Part shown: one piece after another, positions 50,724-62,003 of the stretch
How positions within the stretch are numbered: the stretch's first letter is position 1
Layout of the letters: each line of letters opens with the position of its first letter
Source: Kribbella monticola
Lineage (GTDB): Bacteria; Actinomycetota; Actinomycetes; Propionibacteriales; Kribbellaceae
Direction: 5' to 3'
Assembly: GCF_003261635.1 (NCBI RefSeq)
Contig: NZ_QFXK01000038.1
Span: forward strand, 62,001 to 126,000
DNA length: 64,000 nucleotides
Translations under genes and position numbers: made by a program
Notes under the pieces: generated by a model
What the model was told of the DNA's origin: nothing
What the model saw: the letters and a program-made list of their open reading frames with translations, nothing else
Database searches by the model: none

Positions 50724-51134
50724 TCAGCGGATCAGGGCCGCACGCAACTCGGCGGCGCGGTGGGCGACCCGCTCCCGGGAGCCGGCGGCGAACCGGTGCA
50801 ACGGGGTGTCGAGGATCGCGGCCGCCTGCAGATGCGTGAGATCGAGGAGTTCGCGCAACCGCAGTACGGCGGCCTCCCGGTCGGGCGCGTCCGCGATCGC
50901 GTCGAGCACCTCGGTACGCCGGTCGAAGGCGCGCAGCAGGCCCTCGTAGATCTCCAGCTGCGTGTATGCCGACCGGTCGGGCTCGATCGCTCCGGGGTGC
51001 ACGCTTCGATCGTCCCCCTTCGAAGCGCTGTGGTCGAGAGACGCACCCCGCACGACCTGCCGCCACAACGCCGGTACTACGGGCCGGCGTGACCGGGTGG
51101 AACCACGGGTGATCATCGGGGCATAGGTCGTCAT
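50724..51134 (-). CDS. Stand-alone GyrA tower-like protein
   Basis: A 136-residue protein. Residues 1-50 are basic and unstructured-looking (MITRGSTRSRRPVVPALWRQ). Residues 55-136 closely follow the coiled-coil/tower part of DNA gyrase subunit A: LEIYEGLLRAFDRRTEVLDA corresponds to the GyrA segment AHILRGLVKALDALDEVIAL, and RELLDLTHLQAAAILDTPLH then RFAAGSRERV corresponds to LLDIDEIQAQAILDMQLRRL. No breakage-reunion domain, Tyr or beta-propeller is present. The ATG at 51134 has GAGGAG nine bases upstream. It might bind gyrase or act as a decoy dimerisation module; that is inference. It lies downstream of the VanY-type gene on the same strand. Confidence 0.75.
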   Translation of the reverse strand: MTTYAPMITRGSTRSRRPVVPALWRQVVRGASLDHSASKGDDRSVHPGAIEPDRSAYTQLEIYEGLLRAFDRRTEVLDAIADAPDREAAVLRLRELLDLTHLQAAAILDTPLHRFAAGSRERVAHRAAELRAALIR

Positions 51135-51166
51135 CGCTTTGCGCTCCTCGTTCTCGTCTGGCAGAT

Positions 51167-51220
51167 GTCGTCTCGGTCGACGCGGTCGTCTCGGTGGGCG
51201 CCGTCGTCTCGGTGGGCGCC
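51167..51220. repeat. Three 18-bp tandem repeats
   Basis: Units at 51167-51184, 51185-51202 and 51203-51220 share GTCGTCTCGGT; the last two are identical (GTCGTCTCGGTGGGCGCC). They lie in the gap between the VanY-type gene and the GyrA tower-like gene, and the 18-base period keeps a reading frame open. Confidence 0.85.
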
Positions 51221-51271
51221 GTCCTCGCGGACGGGGCGGCTCTGGTCGTGCTCGGCGATCGTGACCACGGG

Positions 51272-51988
51272 TCAGCCGGCCTCGGCGGCGCCGCTGACCT
51301 GCAGCGCCGGGCATCGCTTGCCCGGGGTGGTGAGCGCCTCGAAATGCCAGGGCTCGTTGTCGTAGCGGCGGCACAGCCCGTACCGCCAGCCGTTCTTCTC
51401 CAGCCACGTCATCGCGCTCCGCGGCCCGATGTCGACCGCCTTGCCCTTCACGTGCGCGGACTTCTCCGGCGGCAGCACCCAGCGGATCGCCTCGCGGTAC
51501 GAGCCGTACTTCGCGATCGCTGCCTTCAGCAACTGTTTCTGCTTGGCGACGCTGCGCCGGGCGGACGTGATGCTGATCGTGATCCCGTCCGCCTTGGCAG
51601 CAGCCGTCGCCTTGCGCAGCCGTGACCTCATCTTCGGGGTCAGCCCGAGATCGCTCTCCTCGGCGTACACCGGGCCGGTGGTCTGCACCGATTTGGTCGG
51701 GTCCGCGGTGGGATTGCTCTTCGATGGGGTGGTGGGAGCTTTCGTCGGCTCGCCGTCGGGCGGCAGCGTCGCGCTGGTCTCGGTCACCGGCGGTTTGTTG
51801 CCGGTGGCACCGGAACCGGCGACGACCGGGTGTTTGTCCGCGGCGGAGTCGAGGTCGAGCAACTCGCTTAGCTGGGCGTGCCACACCAGCAGCGATCCGA
51901 CCGCGAGCGCGACCACGACCAGACCGGTCACGGACAGCAACCGGGTTCGCGCCCGGTTCGTACGGCGCGGCGGCAGCTCGTGGGTCAT
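51272..51988 (-). CDS. VanY-type D,D-carboxypeptidase
   Basis: A 238-residue membrane-anchored peptidase of family M15B. An N-terminal anchor (LLSVTGLVVVALAVGSLLVW) is followed by a Pro/Thr/Ser-rich spacer (to about residue 105) and the catalytic domain: zinc ligands in SAHVKGKAVDIGP and EPWHFEAL, with ITSARRSVAKQKQLLKAAIA in front. It trims D-Ala from peptidoglycan stem peptides outside the membrane. There is no vancomycin-resistance cluster, so it is more likely a cell-wall maintenance enzyme. The ATG at 51988 is used. Confidence 0.92.
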   Translation of the reverse strand: MTHELPPRRTNRARTRLLSVTGLVVVALAVGSLLVWHAQLSELLDLDSAADKHPVVAGSGATGNKPPVTETSATLPPDGEPTKAPTTPSKSNPTADPTKSVQTTGPVYAEESDLGLTPKMRSRLRKATAAAKADGITISITSARRSVAKQKQLLKAAIAKYGSYREAIRWVLPPEKSAHVKGKAVDIGPRSAMTWLEKNGWRYGLCRRYDNEPWHFEALTTPGKRCPALQVSGAAEAG

Positions 51989-52198
51989 GGGGTACAGCCT
52001 CTCGGTTCAGCACGGTCACCACATCGGCCCCAGGGACCGTCCTCAGCGGCCGGAAGTCGGACCTGGGTATGGGGTCGGACGCCGGGGCTCCTCCGAAAGT
52101 TGGAGTCGGCAGCCGTCCGGGCGCAGGAACCGGCGATTGGCGCGCGCGACTACTCTGAGCAAGTAATTGCGTCGAGCGAGCCGTCGAGAGGCATCCGG

Positions 52199-53536
52199 GT
52201 GTTGAACTTCTGGCGACGGTTACCGTCCGTGCAGCAAGATGTGCTGCTCGCGGCGGTCATCGGCATCGGCTGGTTCTTCGGCCTCGCCCTGATCAACGGC
52301 AGCGGGTTACGCCCGGCCAATCCGAGTGTCTCCGTGGTCACCGGGATCTTCCTGGTCTTCACCGTGGCCCTCGTACGGCGACTCCCCCGGGTCACCTTGC
52401 TGGTCGTCTCCGTGCTGTATCCCCTGTTCTACGCGGCTGCAGAGACCGGGCTCGCCGAGCAGATCGGGCTCGACATCTTCCGGGCGCCGGCGATCAGCGA
52501 CGCGGCGCTGCAGTCCGAGCTGCACCTCGTCCCCTTGCTGGTGGTCGGCTACCTCGCCGCGTCGAGCGGGGTACGCCGGTTCACCACCTTGTTCTTCACC
52601 ATGGGCAGTCTGTTCGCGTTGATGATCTGCCTGCCCGCGGTGGTCGCCATCGTGCTGAGCAACCGGCCGGACATCACCCGGTACGGCCCGCGGTACAAGA
52701 CTCTTCCGACCGACATTTCCAGTTTGTACAGCTACATCGACGTGTCTCTGTTCGTCTTCGCCGAGGCGTTGATCTGCGGCATGGTGCTGCTCGGCGCCAA
52801 CGCGCTGCGCCGCCGCAAGACGATGCTGGTTCTCGAGCAGCGCAACGCCGCCCTGGTCCGCCTCCGGGCGATCGAGGCCGAGCGGGCCGCGGCCGCCGAA
52901 CGAACCCGGATCGCCCGCGACCTGCACGATGTCGTCTCGCACCACATGAGCGCGGTGGTGATCCGCGCCCAGGCCGCCGACCGGGTGGCGGACCGCAACC
53001 CCGAGGCGCTGCGCGAGGCGATCCGCTGGATCATTGCCAGCGGCAAGGAAGCGCTGACCGCGATGCGGGAGACCGTCCGGGTCTTGAACACCGCGTCGTC
53101 CGGCGGCGGCGCCGAGACCGCGCCGGTGCCGGATCTGTCGGACGTCACCCGGATGGGTGAGCGGCTGAAGGCGGTCGGTGTCGAGGTGACGATGGACCTG
53201 CCGACCCGCAGGCAACTGGCCTCGGCGACCGACCTGACCGCAGTACGGATCATTCAGGAAGCGCTCACCAATGTGATGGTGCACGCCAAGGCCACCGCGG
53301 CCCAGGTCAGCTGGCAGAGCGGGCCGCAGGGTGAACTACTCACCATCGACGACAACGGCACCGGCGGACCGCCGCCGGTGAACGCGCTGGAGACCGCCCG
53401 GCGGAACGAGAGCGGGCGGGGCAACGGTTTGATCGGAATGCGCGAACGAGCGAACGCGGTCGGTGGCACCCTCGCCCTGGCCGCCGGACCACTGGGTGGA
53501 TGGAGAGTGCAGGCATGGTTGCCGCCGCAGAGGTGA
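52199..53536 (+). CDS. NarL-type sensor histidine kinase
   Basis: A 445-residue kinase. Five to six membrane segments (about residues 10-205, for example AVIGIGWFFGLALING and LFALMICLPAVVAIVL) precede the HisKA_3 domain with ERTRIARDLHDVVSHHMSAV, the phospho-acceptor His in LHDVVSHH. The ATPase part has EALTNVMVHAKAT, DDNGTGG and GNGLIGMRERANAVGG. GAGAGG lies seven bases before the GTG at 52199. Its 3' end overlaps the response-regulator gene, so they form a two-component operon. The signal is unknown. Confidence 0.92.
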   Translation: MLNFWRRLPSVQQDVLLAAVIGIGWFFGLALINGSGLRPANPSVSVVTGIFLVFTVALVRRLPRVTLLVVSVLYPLFYAAAETGLAEQIGLDIFRAPAISDAALQSELHLVPLLVVGYLAASSGVRRFTTLFFTMGSLFALMICLPAVVAIVLSNRPDITRYGPRYKTLPTDISSLYSYIDVSLFVFAEALICGMVLLGANALRRRKTMLVLEQRNAALVRLRAIEAERAAAAERTRIARDLHDVVSHHMSAVVIRAQAADRVADRNPEALREAIRWIIASGKEALTAMRETVRVLNTASSGGGAETAPVPDLSDVTRMGERLKAVGVEVTMDLPTRRQLASATDLTAVRIIQEALTNVMVHAKATAAQVSWQSGPQGELLTIDDNGTGGPPPVNALETARRNESGRGNGLIGMRERANAVGGTLALAAGPLGGWRVQAWLPPQR

Positions 53537-54270
53537 CGGAACAGATCCGGGTCCTGGTCGCCGACGACCAGGGCGTGATCCGGATGGGGCTGGCGATGAT
53601 CCTGGATCACGAACCGGACCTCACCACGGTCGCGCAGGCCGGCGACGGCGAGGAAGCTCTCCGGATGATCGAGCAGTACGACCCCGACGTCGTACTGATG
53701 GACATCCGGATGCCGGTGATGGACGGCCTGGTCGCTACCGAACGGATCACCCGCGCGAGCAAGGAGTCCGGCCGCAGCCGGCCCGCCGTACTGGTGCTGA
53801 CGACTTTCGACGACGAGGCCTACGTGCTGAGCGCCGTACGGGCGGGGGCTTCCGGGTTCTTGCTGAAGGACACCGATCCGGATCTGCTGGTTTCTGCGGT
53901 ACGGGCCGTGCATCGCGGCGACTCGCTGGTCGACCCGGCGTCGACGCGGGTACTGCTGGAGCGTTGTGTCGAGCTGGAGCGACGAGTGGGCGGCGACGAG
54001 CCGGCGCCGACGGCGGCCCCGGACGCGCGGTGGGCCGGAGCACTGAGCCAGTTGAGCGATCGCGAACGGGAGATCCTCGTCTGGATGGCCCGCGGCCTGT
54101 CGAACCGCGACCTCGCGACGAAGCTGTTCGTGAGCGAAACGACGGTGAAAACCCACGTCAGCAACGTTCTCTCGAAGCTCGGCCTGTCCAGCCGGGTCCA
54201 GGCCGTCGTCGTCGCCTACGAAGCCGGCGTGGTCCGCCCCGGCGAAGCCGACGTCAACTGGGACGCCTAA
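53515..54270 (+). CDS. NarL/LuxR-type response regulator
   Basis: A 251-residue regulator. The receiver has phospho-acceptor Asp63 in VVLMDIRMPVMDG and the switch Lys in GFLLKDTDPDLL. The LuxR helix-turn-helix at the C-terminus reads LSDREREILVWMARGLSNRD followed by LATKLFVSETTVKTHVSNVL. The linker between domains (ELERRVGGDEPAPTAAPDAR) is longer than usual. GGAGAG precedes the ATG at 53515; an ATG at 53500 is an alternative. It overlaps the kinase gene by 22 bases and is its partner. Confidence 0.93.
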   Translation: MVAAAEVTEQIRVLVADDQGVIRMGLAMILDHEPDLTTVAQAGDGEEALRMIEQYDPDVVLMDIRMPVMDGLVATERITRASKESGRSRPAVLVLTTFDDEAYVLSAVRAGASGFLLKDTDPDLLVSAVRAVHRGDSLVDPASTRVLLERCVELERRVGGDEPAPTAAPDARWAGALSQLSDREREILVWMARGLSNRDLATKLFVSETTVKTHVSNVLSKLGLSSRVQAVVVAYEAGVVRPGEADVNWDA

Positions 54271-54413
54271 GTCAACGCGTAGACAGCCCCCACGGCCGCG
54301 GCGATGATCAATCCGACAGCCAACAACTGAACACGAATCGACGCCTGACGGCGCTGCGGCAAGAAGTCCCCGGTCATATCGTCAAGCGTGCCTCGCGAAT
54401 CCCGCCCACCCAT
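54267..54413 (-). CDS. Small single-pass membrane protein
   Basis: A possible 48-residue protein: MGGRDSRGTLDDMTGDFLPQ then RRQASIRVQLLAVG, ending in the hydrophobic segment LLAVGLIIAAAVGAVYALT. The start is uncertain; GGGGAGG lies immediately before the ATG at 54413, and ATGs at 54440 (in frame) or inside the gene are possible. The small basic-then-hydrophobic shape is typical of real small membrane proteins. Its end overlaps the response-regulator stop by four bases. Confidence 0.45.
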   Translation of the reverse strand: MGGRDSRGTLDDMTGDFLPQRRQASIRVQLLAVGLIIAAAVGAVYALT

Positions 54414-54485
54414 CCTCCCCAGGAACGGTTCCCCCCTCATCCCTAGGAATGACAACCGTTCCTCGTACGAGATGAGCGCCGTCGG

Positions 54486-55067
54486 TCAGGTCGGCTTGAG
54501 GGGGCCGGTGGGTTTGTAGGTGGTGAGGATGAGGCCGGAGGGGAGGGCTTTGGTGTCGGCCAGGTCGTAGGTCTGGCCGGGGGTTCCTTCGGCGAAGAGG
54601 CGTTTGCCGGTGCCCATCAGGACCGGGTAGGTGATCAGCAAGATCTCGTCGGCGAGGCCGTGTTCGAGCAGGGTGGTGGTGAGGGTGGAGCTGCCCGAGA
54701 GGACGAGGTTCGGGCCGGAGGTGCCTTTGATGCGTCGGACGCCGTCGACGATGTCGCTGCCGACGCTCTCCACCGGGCCCCATTCGAGGCTTTCCGGGCG
54801 GTTGGTGACGACGTACTTCGTGGCCGCGTTGATGCGGTCCGCGACCGGGTTGCTCGGCATCTGCGGGAAGATCTCCGTCCAGAGATCGTAGGTGAGACGG
54901 CCGAGGAGCAGATCGAACCTGTCGCCGTGGCCCTCGAACACGGCGGCGCCGGCCTCGGCACTCCGATAGGGCGCCGTCCAGTCGACGTACGGAAAGTCGT
55001 CGCCGTCCGCGGTGTTCTGAATCACGCCGTCCAGCGACATGTGCTCGACGATCTTGAGGTTTCGCAT
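54486..55067 (-). CDS. Dihydrofolate reductase/RibD C-terminal family protein
   Basis: A 193-residue protein with the RibD_C/DHFR-like fold: MRNLKIVEHMSLDGVIQNTA, LLLGRLTYDLWTEIFPQMP, ATKYVVTNRPESLEWGPVES, GPNLVLSGSSTLTTTLLEHG, ADEILLITYPVLMGTGKRLF. This is the YyaP/YwjB-like branch, a reductase of unknown substrate and not a typical folate enzyme. It is divergent from the LuxR ATPase gene. Confidence 0.9.
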   Translation of the reverse strand: MRNLKIVEHMSLDGVIQNTADGDDFPYVDWTAPYRSAEAGAAVFEGHGDRFDLLLGRLTYDLWTEIFPQMPSNPVADRINAATKYVVTNRPESLEWGPVESVGSDIVDGVRRIKGTSGPNLVLSGSSTLTTTLLEHGLADEILLITYPVLMGTGKRLFAEGTPGQTYDLADTKALPSGLILTTYKPTGPLKPT

Positions 55068-55300
55068 GGTGTTTTTCTCCTTGTTCCAGGGGTTTTCTGG
55101 TGGATCAGGCCGGCACGTATCGCAGCGTGCGCATCACACTCCTCCTGCCTGGGTGGGCCTGTCGGCCCGGTAGCCTGCGACGAGCGTTGCCGATCCGCCC
55201 CTCGGTCGTCGTCGTCAGATCTGGTGATATCGCGGTCCGGTCTTCCCGGTTCGCAGGCACCGGACGGCTCAGGCTGGTCCTGGTAAGCGAGGGGGTTGGG

Positions 55301-58135
<2,835 letters not shown>

Positions 58136-58143
58136 CCGGTGTT

Positions 58144-58485
58144 CTATTCGCCGAAGTACTCGGCGGCGACCTTTTTGGGGACGCACATGCGCCAGGCGTC
58201 GAGGATCAGTTCTCGCAGTTCGGTTGGGTCGAGGGCGGCGAGGTTGACCTCGATCCATTGGTAGCGCTCGTCGGACTTGCTGGGTGGGAGGAACTTGTCC
58301 GGGTACGCCGCGATCGCGGCCTCCCGTTCCTCTTTCGGGAAGCCGATGCCCAGTTGCTTCTCGTCCCGCGACAGCGCGAGGTACACGATCCGCCCGACCC
58401 GGAACTTGATCCGGTCCCGCACCACGACCTCGTAGCTGCGCGGCAGCCCCTCCGCCACCGCCCGAATGTCCGCCAGCCCGACCAT
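58144..58485 (-). CDS. MmcQ/YjbR family protein
   Basis: A 113-residue protein of the MmcQ/YjbR fold (CyaY-like DNA-binding superfamily): MVGLADIRAVAEGLPRSYEV, FRVGRIVYLALSRDEKQLGI, AIAAYPDKFLPP, RYQWIEVNLAALDPTELREL and ILDAWRMCVPKKVAAEY. The ATG at 58485 fits the domain start; a longer frame from 58515 is possible. The function is unknown. It is convergent with the LuxR ATPase gene, nine bases away. Confidence 0.88.
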   Translation of the reverse strand: MVGLADIRAVAEGLPRSYEVVVRDRIKFRVGRIVYLALSRDEKQLGIGFPKEEREAAIAAYPDKFLPPSKSDERYQWIEVNLAALDPTELRELILDAWRMCVPKKVAAEYFGE

Positions 58486-58633
58486 GCCCCCGAGCCTACG
58501 CAGCAACACTGACAACCGGTGTCAGCGTTGAAAGCCACCCGCCTGGCTACTTTCAGTGATCGCGTTGTGATCTCGGACTCGACAGCGCGCTTCCGTTTGC
58601 GGTTGGCCGGGCGGGACGCCGTACCGTGGGCGG

Positions 58634-59689
58634 ATGTCTGAGACAGCGGTGGTGAGTGCGGTGGAGGGGGCCGAGGTGGTGTTCCGCCTCGCGGACCCTG
58701 AGCGCGCGCTGCACGGGGTGCGGCTCTGGGAGGAGCTGGGGATCGCCGCTGAGCTGCTGGAGTTCAAGCTGGTCGACTACGGCTGGGAGCTGCGGCTGCC
58801 GCGGCCGTCGGTGCACCGGATGGAGTACTTGTTCGACATCGCCGACGCCGGGATGCGGACCGATCCGACCAACCCGCGAGTGGTCGGCGGTGCGTTCGGT
58901 GAGCACTCGTGGCTACCGCTGCCCGGGTACGTCGAACCGCGGTGGATCGACATCGAGCCGATCGCGGCCGACGTGACCGCGCTGCCCGTCGACCCGACGC
59001 CGGTGGGACAGGTCGATGTCGAGGTCTGGGCTCCGAGCGGGATCGCCCCGAGCTTCGAGCTGCCGTTGCTGATCTCCCATGACGGCCCGGAGTTCGCGGC
59101 GTACGCGGGCCTCACGCACTACACCGGCGCGATGGTTGCCGATGGCACCCTGCCGCCCTTCCGGCTGGCGCTGGTCCGGCCCACCTCGCGAAACCTCTGG
59201 TACGCCGCCAACCCGCAGTACGCCGAGGCGTTGACCCAGAACGTGCTGCCGGCCGTCACCTCGCAGTACAAGAGCAAGCTGCCCGTACTGATGGGCGCGA
59301 GCCTCGGTGCGCTGGCCGCCCTGTACGCCGAATGGAACCACCCGGGCACCTTCGCGGGACTCTTTCTGCAGTCCGGGTCCTTCTTCACGCTCGACACGGA
59401 TCCGCAGGAAGCGAAGTTCGAGTACTACGCCGAGGTCACCGCCTTCGTGAACCAGGTGCTCGCGGCAACCGAGCCCCCGAGCCGGCCCGCGATCGCGATG
59501 ACCGCCGGGACGCCGGAGGAGAACGTGCACAACAACCGGGTGATGGCGGCGCACTTGACTGACCTCGGTCTCCGCGTAGCCTTCGACGAAACGCCGGACA
59601 TGCACAATTTCACCGCCTGGCGTGATGTGCTTGATCCCTGTCTGACGGGTCTACTGCGGCGCACCTGGAGTGAGGCTGATGGAACGTGA
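58634..59689 (+). CDS. Alpha/beta-hydrolase esterase, enterochelin-esterase-like
   Basis: A 351-residue protein. The N-terminal half (10-130) is a beta-rich domain like that of Fes-type esterases (GVRLWEELGIAAELLEFKLV, DYGWELRLPRPSVHRMEYLF). The C-terminal hydrolase domain has the nucleophile elbow LMGASLGALAAL with Ser near residue 225, GLFLQSGSFF and a late His in PDMHNFTAW. The position and domain set match the Fes/putative-esterase family, but no siderophore genes are seen. It is the first gene of an operon with a second esterase, which overlaps it by 11 bases, and an ATP-grasp protein. Confidence 0.86.
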   Translation: MSETAVVSAVEGAEVVFRLADPERALHGVRLWEELGIAAELLEFKLVDYGWELRLPRPSVHRMEYLFDIADAGMRTDPTNPRVVGGAFGEHSWLPLPGYVEPRWIDIEPIAADVTALPVDPTPVGQVDVEVWAPSGIAPSFELPLLISHDGPEFAAYAGLTHYTGAMVADGTLPPFRLALVRPTSRNLWYAANPQYAEALTQNVLPAVTSQYKSKLPVLMGASLGALAALYAEWNHPGTFAGLFLQSGSFFTLDTDPQEAKFEYYAEVTAFVNQVLAATEPPSRPAIAMTAGTPEENVHNNRVMAAHLTDLGLRVAFDETPDMHNFTAWRDVLDPCLTGLLRRTWSEADGT

Positions 59690-60425
59690 ACAGGTCGAGC
59701 TGGAGGCACCCGGGCTGGACCGTCCCGGGACTCTGATCCGGTACGGGCACTACGGGCGACCGGTGCTGGTGTTCCCGAGTGAGCAAGGCCGGGCCTGGGA
59801 CTACGAGAGCAACGGCATGGTCGGTGCCGTCGCGGACCTGATCGAAGCTGGCCGGATCAAGTTGTATTGCGTGGACTCCTACGACCACGTCAGCTGGTCG
59901 GACCGGAGTCTGCCGCTGGAGGAGCGCGCTCGCAGGCACGGGGCGTACGAGTCCTGGATCCTCGACCAGGTGGTGCCGGCGATCGGCAGCGACACCCCGG
60001 GTGCCGCGGACATCATCACAACCGGCTGCAGCCTGGGCGCTTTCCATGCGCTCAACTTCGCGATGAAGCGCGCCGACCTGTTCCCGATCGCGATCTGCCA
60101 GTCCGGCAACTACGACGCGGCCAGCTGGCATCCGTGGGGCGAGCGCGGCGACGCGCTGTACTTCAACAACCCGGCGGACTACCTGCCCAACCTGGAGGGC
60201 GACCACCTGGAGTGGCTGCGCAACCGGGTGTTCCTGGTGCTTACCGTCGGCCAGGGCGACTGGGAGACCCACCCGACCGGTTCCTTGCCGTCGGCGCGCG
60301 CCATCAGCGCAGTACTGGCTGCCAAGGGCATCCCGCATGACCTGGACCTGTGGGGGTACGACGTCGCGCACGACTGGCCCTGGTGGCGCAAGCAGATCGC
60401 CCACCACCTGCCCCGATTCTGTTAA
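59679..60425 (+). CDS. Alpha/beta-hydrolase esterase, second in operon
   Basis: A 248-residue esterase with a complete hydrolase fold and no extra N-terminal domain. The nucleophile is in TTGCSLGAFHALNF (GCSLGA), followed by the conserved ICQSGNYDAASW and the C-terminal His in YDVAHDWPWW. It is close to the 'putative esterase' family of surface lipid or S-formylglutathione type. The ATG at 59679 lies after a GTGAGG-like site and inside the end of the previous gene, so translation is coupled. It probably works with the neighbouring esterase and ATP-grasp enzyme on one small molecule; what that is cannot be told. Confidence 0.86.
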   Translation: MEREQVELEAPGLDRPGTLIRYGHYGRPVLVFPSEQGRAWDYESNGMVGAVADLIEAGRIKLYCVDSYDHVSWSDRSLPLEERARRHGAYESWILDQVVPAIGSDTPGAADIITTGCSLGAFHALNFAMKRADLFPIAICQSGNYDAASWHPWGERGDALYFNNPADYLPNLEGDHLEWLRNRVFLVLTVGQGDWETHPTGSLPSARAISAVLAAKGIPHDLDLWGYDVAHDWPWWRKQIAHHLPRFC

Positions 60426-60437
60426 GGAGCCTCGCAC

Positions 60438-61676
60438 ATGTCTGACCGCTCTCAGCATCTGATCGGCCTACTGCTCGGCGCCGAGGAGGACTGGCCGCAG
60501 GCTTTCGAAGCGCTCCTTCGCCAGGTCGGGCCGGTGACCGACACGGCGGGGACCACCCACGAGTTCAGCACCGAACGGCTGTCCATCGAGCCGTTCGACC
60601 TGAACGACCCGGTCCGGGTCGGGCTGGTGATCGACCGGCTCGCGTACTGGTACTACCACCCGCGCGAGTGGCTGAAGAAGGCCGCGCTGATGAACGGCAC
60701 CTACCTGCTGAACTCGCCGTTCACCTTCCAGTCGATGGAGAAACACAGCGCGTACTGCGCGATGCTCCGGCTCGGCCTGAAGATCCCGCGGACCGTGCTG
60801 GTGCCGTACAAGAACCCGGTCGACAACGTGCGCTGGGCGTACACGTCGGCGAAGTACAACAAGCCGTTCGACCTGGACGCGATCGCGGACGACCTCGGCT
60901 ATCCGATGTACATGAAGCCGTTCGACGGCGGCGGCTGGCGCGGCGTCTCCCGGATCAACAACCCCGACGACCTGCACAAGGCCTACGACGAGTCCGGCGA
61001 GATGCTGATGCACCTGCAGGCGACGGTCGAGTACGAGAAGTTCGCCCGGGCGCTGTCGATCGGCGCCGAGACGATGGTGATGGACTTCCGCCCCGACGAG
61101 CCGATGCACAACCGGTACGCCGTCTCGCACGACTTCCTCAGTCCGTCGGCCGGCCACCAGGCGGTCGCGATCAGCCGGATCGTCAACGCATTCTTCGGCT
61201 GGGAGTTCAACTCCTGCGAGATGCTCGTGCACGGCGATTCGGTGCACCCGATCGACTACGCGAACGCCTGCCCGGACGTCGCGATCACCTCACTGCACTA
61301 CTACTTCCCGTGGGCGATCAGCGCGCTGGTGAAGTGGTCGGTGTTCTCGCTCGCGACCGGCCGGCGGACCAAGGTCGACCTGCACACCGAGCGCTACTTC
61401 GCGATCGCCGACGACGATTCGCTCGACTACGACGCGAAGATCGACGCCTACCTGGCCCTGGCCGACGAGTACTTCGAGACCGCGAAGTACCGCGAGTGGT
61501 GTGCCGAGAACCTGACCGACTTCGACGAGCGGCTCGTCGACTGGGTTCGCGGCGACGACTTCGACCGCATCCTGCGCGAGACGGTCGCAGCGACGTACCC
61601 GGCCCATGAGCAGGAGAAGTTCCTGGCCCACTTCCGCGGCCTGACCAGTCTGTGGGTCACCGACCAGTCAAAGTAG
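60438..61676 (+). CDS. ATP-grasp family protein
   Basis: A 412-residue ligase-type protein. The pre-ATP-grasp region covers 1-115. The glycine-rich ATP loop is PMYMKPFDGGGWRGVSRINN near residues 157-175, the adenine/Mg region is LMHLQATVEYEKFARALSIG, and the metal-binding end is CEMLVHGDSVHPIDYANACP. ATP-grasp enzymes join a carboxylate to an amine or thiol through an acyl-phosphate. AAGGAG precedes the ATG at 60438, 12 bases after the second esterase gene. This branch is not linked to a known pathway that I recognise. Its 3' end overlaps a convergent gene by nine bases. Confidence 0.87.
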   Translation: MSDRSQHLIGLLLGAEEDWPQAFEALLRQVGPVTDTAGTTHEFSTERLSIEPFDLNDPVRVGLVIDRLAYWYYHPREWLKKAALMNGTYLLNSPFTFQSMEKHSAYCAMLRLGLKIPRTVLVPYKNPVDNVRWAYTSAKYNKPFDLDAIADDLGYPMYMKPFDGGGWRGVSRINNPDDLHKAYDESGEMLMHLQATVEYEKFARALSIGAETMVMDFRPDEPMHNRYAVSHDFLSPSAGHQAVAISRIVNAFFGWEFNSCEMLVHGDSVHPIDYANACPDVAITSLHYYFPWAISALVKWSVFSLATGRRTKVDLHTERYFAIADDDSLDYDAKIDAYLALADEYFETAKYREWCAENLTDFDERLVDWVRGDDFDRILRETVAATYPAHEQEKFLAHFRGLTSLWVTDQSK

Positions 61677-62003
61677 AACGGCTATCAGGGTGGCGGCGAT
61701 CGCCAATTGAATCGTCACCGAGGTCGCGCGCCGCCCTGGCCGTCTGGCATCCGTCCAGTGCAGGTCCGGCCATGCCCAGCCGGCCAGGCCGACATCTACC
61801 GCCAGCAGGACGAGACCGATCAGCCAGAGCCACGGTGGGAACGCCTGCCAATCCACAGTCGCCCGTGCGAAGAACAGGAAGAGAATCCCGGCCGCGACGA
61901 TCAGTACGAGGTCGAGCCGGTCCCGCAGCTTGCGCCGGTGGATCTGCCACAGGGCGAGCAGCGGGTAGCCGATCGCCAGGACCAGCGCGAAGGCGGTTCT
62001 CAT
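61668..62003 (-). CDS. Small integral membrane protein
   Basis: A 111-residue protein with three to four hydrophobic segments (AFALVLAIGYPLLALWQI, LDLVLIVAAGILFLFFARAT, WLWLIGLVLLAVDVGLAGWA, TIQLAIAATLIAVLL). Its ATG overlaps the stop of the serine hydrolase gene (ATGA), so it is co-translated with it. It may be a membrane partner or immunity-like protein for that hydrolase, which is inference; no family is recognised. Confidence 0.8.
   Translation of the reverse strand: MRTAFALVLAIGYPLLALWQIHRRKLRDRLDLVLIVAAGILFLFFARATVDWQAFPPWLWLIGLVLLAVDVGLAGWAWPDLHWTDARRPGRRATSVTIQLAIAATLIAVLL

Noticed and set aside
51272..51988. Vancomycin resistance locus
   Set aside because: Only a VanY-type peptidase is present, without vanH, vanA or vanX; it is better read as a cell-wall enzyme.
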